A program made the position numbers and the translations under genes. DNA of 64,000 nt from Apostichopus japonicus (taxonomy: Eukaryota > Echinodermata > Holothuroidea > Aspidochirotida > Stichopodidae): NCBI RefSeq assembly GCF_037975245.1, contig NC_092568.1, forward strand, positions 19,747,001-19,811,000. The letters run 5' to 3'. Numbering within the stretch: the stretch's first letter is position 1; each line of letters opens with the position of its first letter. The notes under the pieces are model-generated. The model had not been told where the DNA came from. It saw nothing but the letters and a program-made list of their open reading frames with translations, and made no database searches. Positions 63,147-64,000 of the stretch are shown one piece after another.

Positions 63147-63500
63147 TCTCTCCCGGAGCCGGTGAAGCGGTGGACAGGGCTTTATAGCGAACAAAGACTG
63201 GCGTCCCTGCGCTGAAAATGGCGGTAGTAGTAGTGCGTTTGAAAGAATGAGACGAAGCTCGGTCCGCACTGCTGCGTGCGCACAGTCCATCTCACACACC
63301 TGACCGACAAAAAAATCCAGTCAACGTCGGCGGCGGCGGCGGTCGGGGGAGTGGCCCAGTCAAAACATAACACGCACAAAATAGCCAAACGTTCCCTATT
63401 TTTATTTACTTATAACTTATCATTCATATTTTTTGTACGAATGAGGCACGTCTGTTTTGTTTGGGGTGGAGCTCTCATTTCATTTTCTATTGGTTAATGG
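63147..63500 (-). promoter_or_regulatory. Probable 5' UTR and core promoter region of the BCL11 gene
   Basis: This stretch lies directly upstream of the BCL11 start codon on the minus strand and is visibly richer in G+C and CpG than the intron. It has a (CGG)5 run at 63328-63342 and an in-frame TGA at 63323-63321 that limits any N-terminal extension. A CCAAT motif (ATTGG on the plus strand) lies at 63489-63493. A TATAAA reads on the minus strand at 63186-63181, but using it would leave a leader of only about 10 bases, so it is probably fortuitous or a minor start. The transcription start cannot be fixed from sequence alone. Confidence 0.5.
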
Positions 63501-64000
63501 GTCTTTAGCCACTTTACTTGTTTTTTTTTTATGGTTTTTTTTTTTTGTTTTTTTCTCGCAGTGCTAAAAGAAAAGGGGATAACAGTGTAAGTGTCTGTAT
63601 ACTGATGACGCGAACCTGATGGATTCTTAAGGCTGTAATAGTAGAGAGGGAAATCATTTCATCTCCCTGAGAACATGCGTAGAAAACAGGCTAATCATGG
63701 ATAATCTAGTTTCTTATTCCTCTTCTTTTCTTAATGTATCCATATTTTCATTACACTTCCCTCTCAGTATTCCTCTTTTCCTTCTCATACTCATCCTCAT
63801 CCTCACCCCCCCCCCCACCCACCTCACCCCGTCGCTCTATCTCTCTCTATCTACCTTATGTTATCTAAAGCACGTTAATAGTGAGGGGTATTTTAAGGAT
63901 TGATAATCATTTTCTCAAGTTTCTTATGTGGGTAAACAGTAAACGATCCCTCCAGCAAGGGCTATGTTTAGAGGAACGCCCTTCTTATGGCATCAACACC
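63501..64000. other. 5' flank of the BCL11 gene; no gene seen
   Basis: This flank contains T-runs at about 63521-63556 and a C-run at about 63806-63816, followed by CT-rich repeats. The plus-strand frame at 63697-63903 is low-complexity Leu/Ser/Thr sequence from the pyrimidine tract and is not taken as coding. Confidence 0.5.

Noticed and set aside
63181-63186. TATAAA as the BCL11 TATA box
   Set aside because: It lies only 35 bases from the start codon, which would leave a leader of about 10 bases; more likely fortuitous, though a minor start is possible.
63548-63562. Plus-strand splice acceptor TTTTTTTCTCGCAG
   Set aside because: No coding or exon-like sequence follows; it is probably a by-product of the T-rich tract.

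Overview
This is a eukaryotic, AT-rich window with no prokaryote-style gene packing. It holds the 5' part of one gene on the minus strand: an orthologue of the C2H2 zinc-finger transcription factor BCL11 (BCL11A/B; fly CG9650 family). Coding exon 1 (63095-63146) carries the N-terminal MSRRKQ motif that recruits NuRD through RBBP4/7. Coding exon 2 (3190-3588) carries the CCHC zinc finger and an acidic stretch. Both splice sites of the intervening intron are canonical (GTAAGT donor, T-rich CAG acceptor), and exon 2 is phase 1 at both ends, as I recall for human BCL11A exon 2. The intron between them is about 59.5 kb and fills nearly the whole window. Positions 1-3189 are the start of intron 2. 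The remaining coding exons, including the main zinc-finger clusters, lie beyond position 1. Promoter and 5' flank occupy about 63147-64000.

I see no complete second gene. The intron holds: (a) three non-autonomous hAT-type DNA transposons, each with matching terminal inverted repeats and a perfect 8-bp target-site duplication (10320-10688, 15221-15597, 38954-39278), plus more decayed relatives near 28.6, 22.8 and 45.7 kb; (b) a 3-kb foldback-like element (32345-35321) with short terminal inverted repeats and inverted subterminal minisatellites, sitting inside one unit of a roughly 139-bp tandem repeat whose other units preserve the empty site; (c) at least five copies of a tRNA-derived SINE family whose 3' ends run into (TA)n tracts; (d) retroposon 3' ends with ATT-type tails; (e) a degenerate tandem array rich in TGACCT half-sites (26.7-27.2 kb); (f) many microsatellites and C- or G-runs. 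On the plus strand there is an EGF-like exon fragment broken by a stop codon (14545-14595) and a CpG-rich, promoter-like block with a good splice donor (about 23.8-24.5 kb).

The animal is probably a marine invertebrate. I lean to a non-vertebrate deuterostome such as an echinoderm, because of the BCL11 exon structure together with SINE, hAT and foldback repeats of the kind found in echinoderm genomes. That placement is inference, not proof. Most of the intron shows nothing coding. The short open frames scattered through it have no recognisable domains and look like chance, except where noted.
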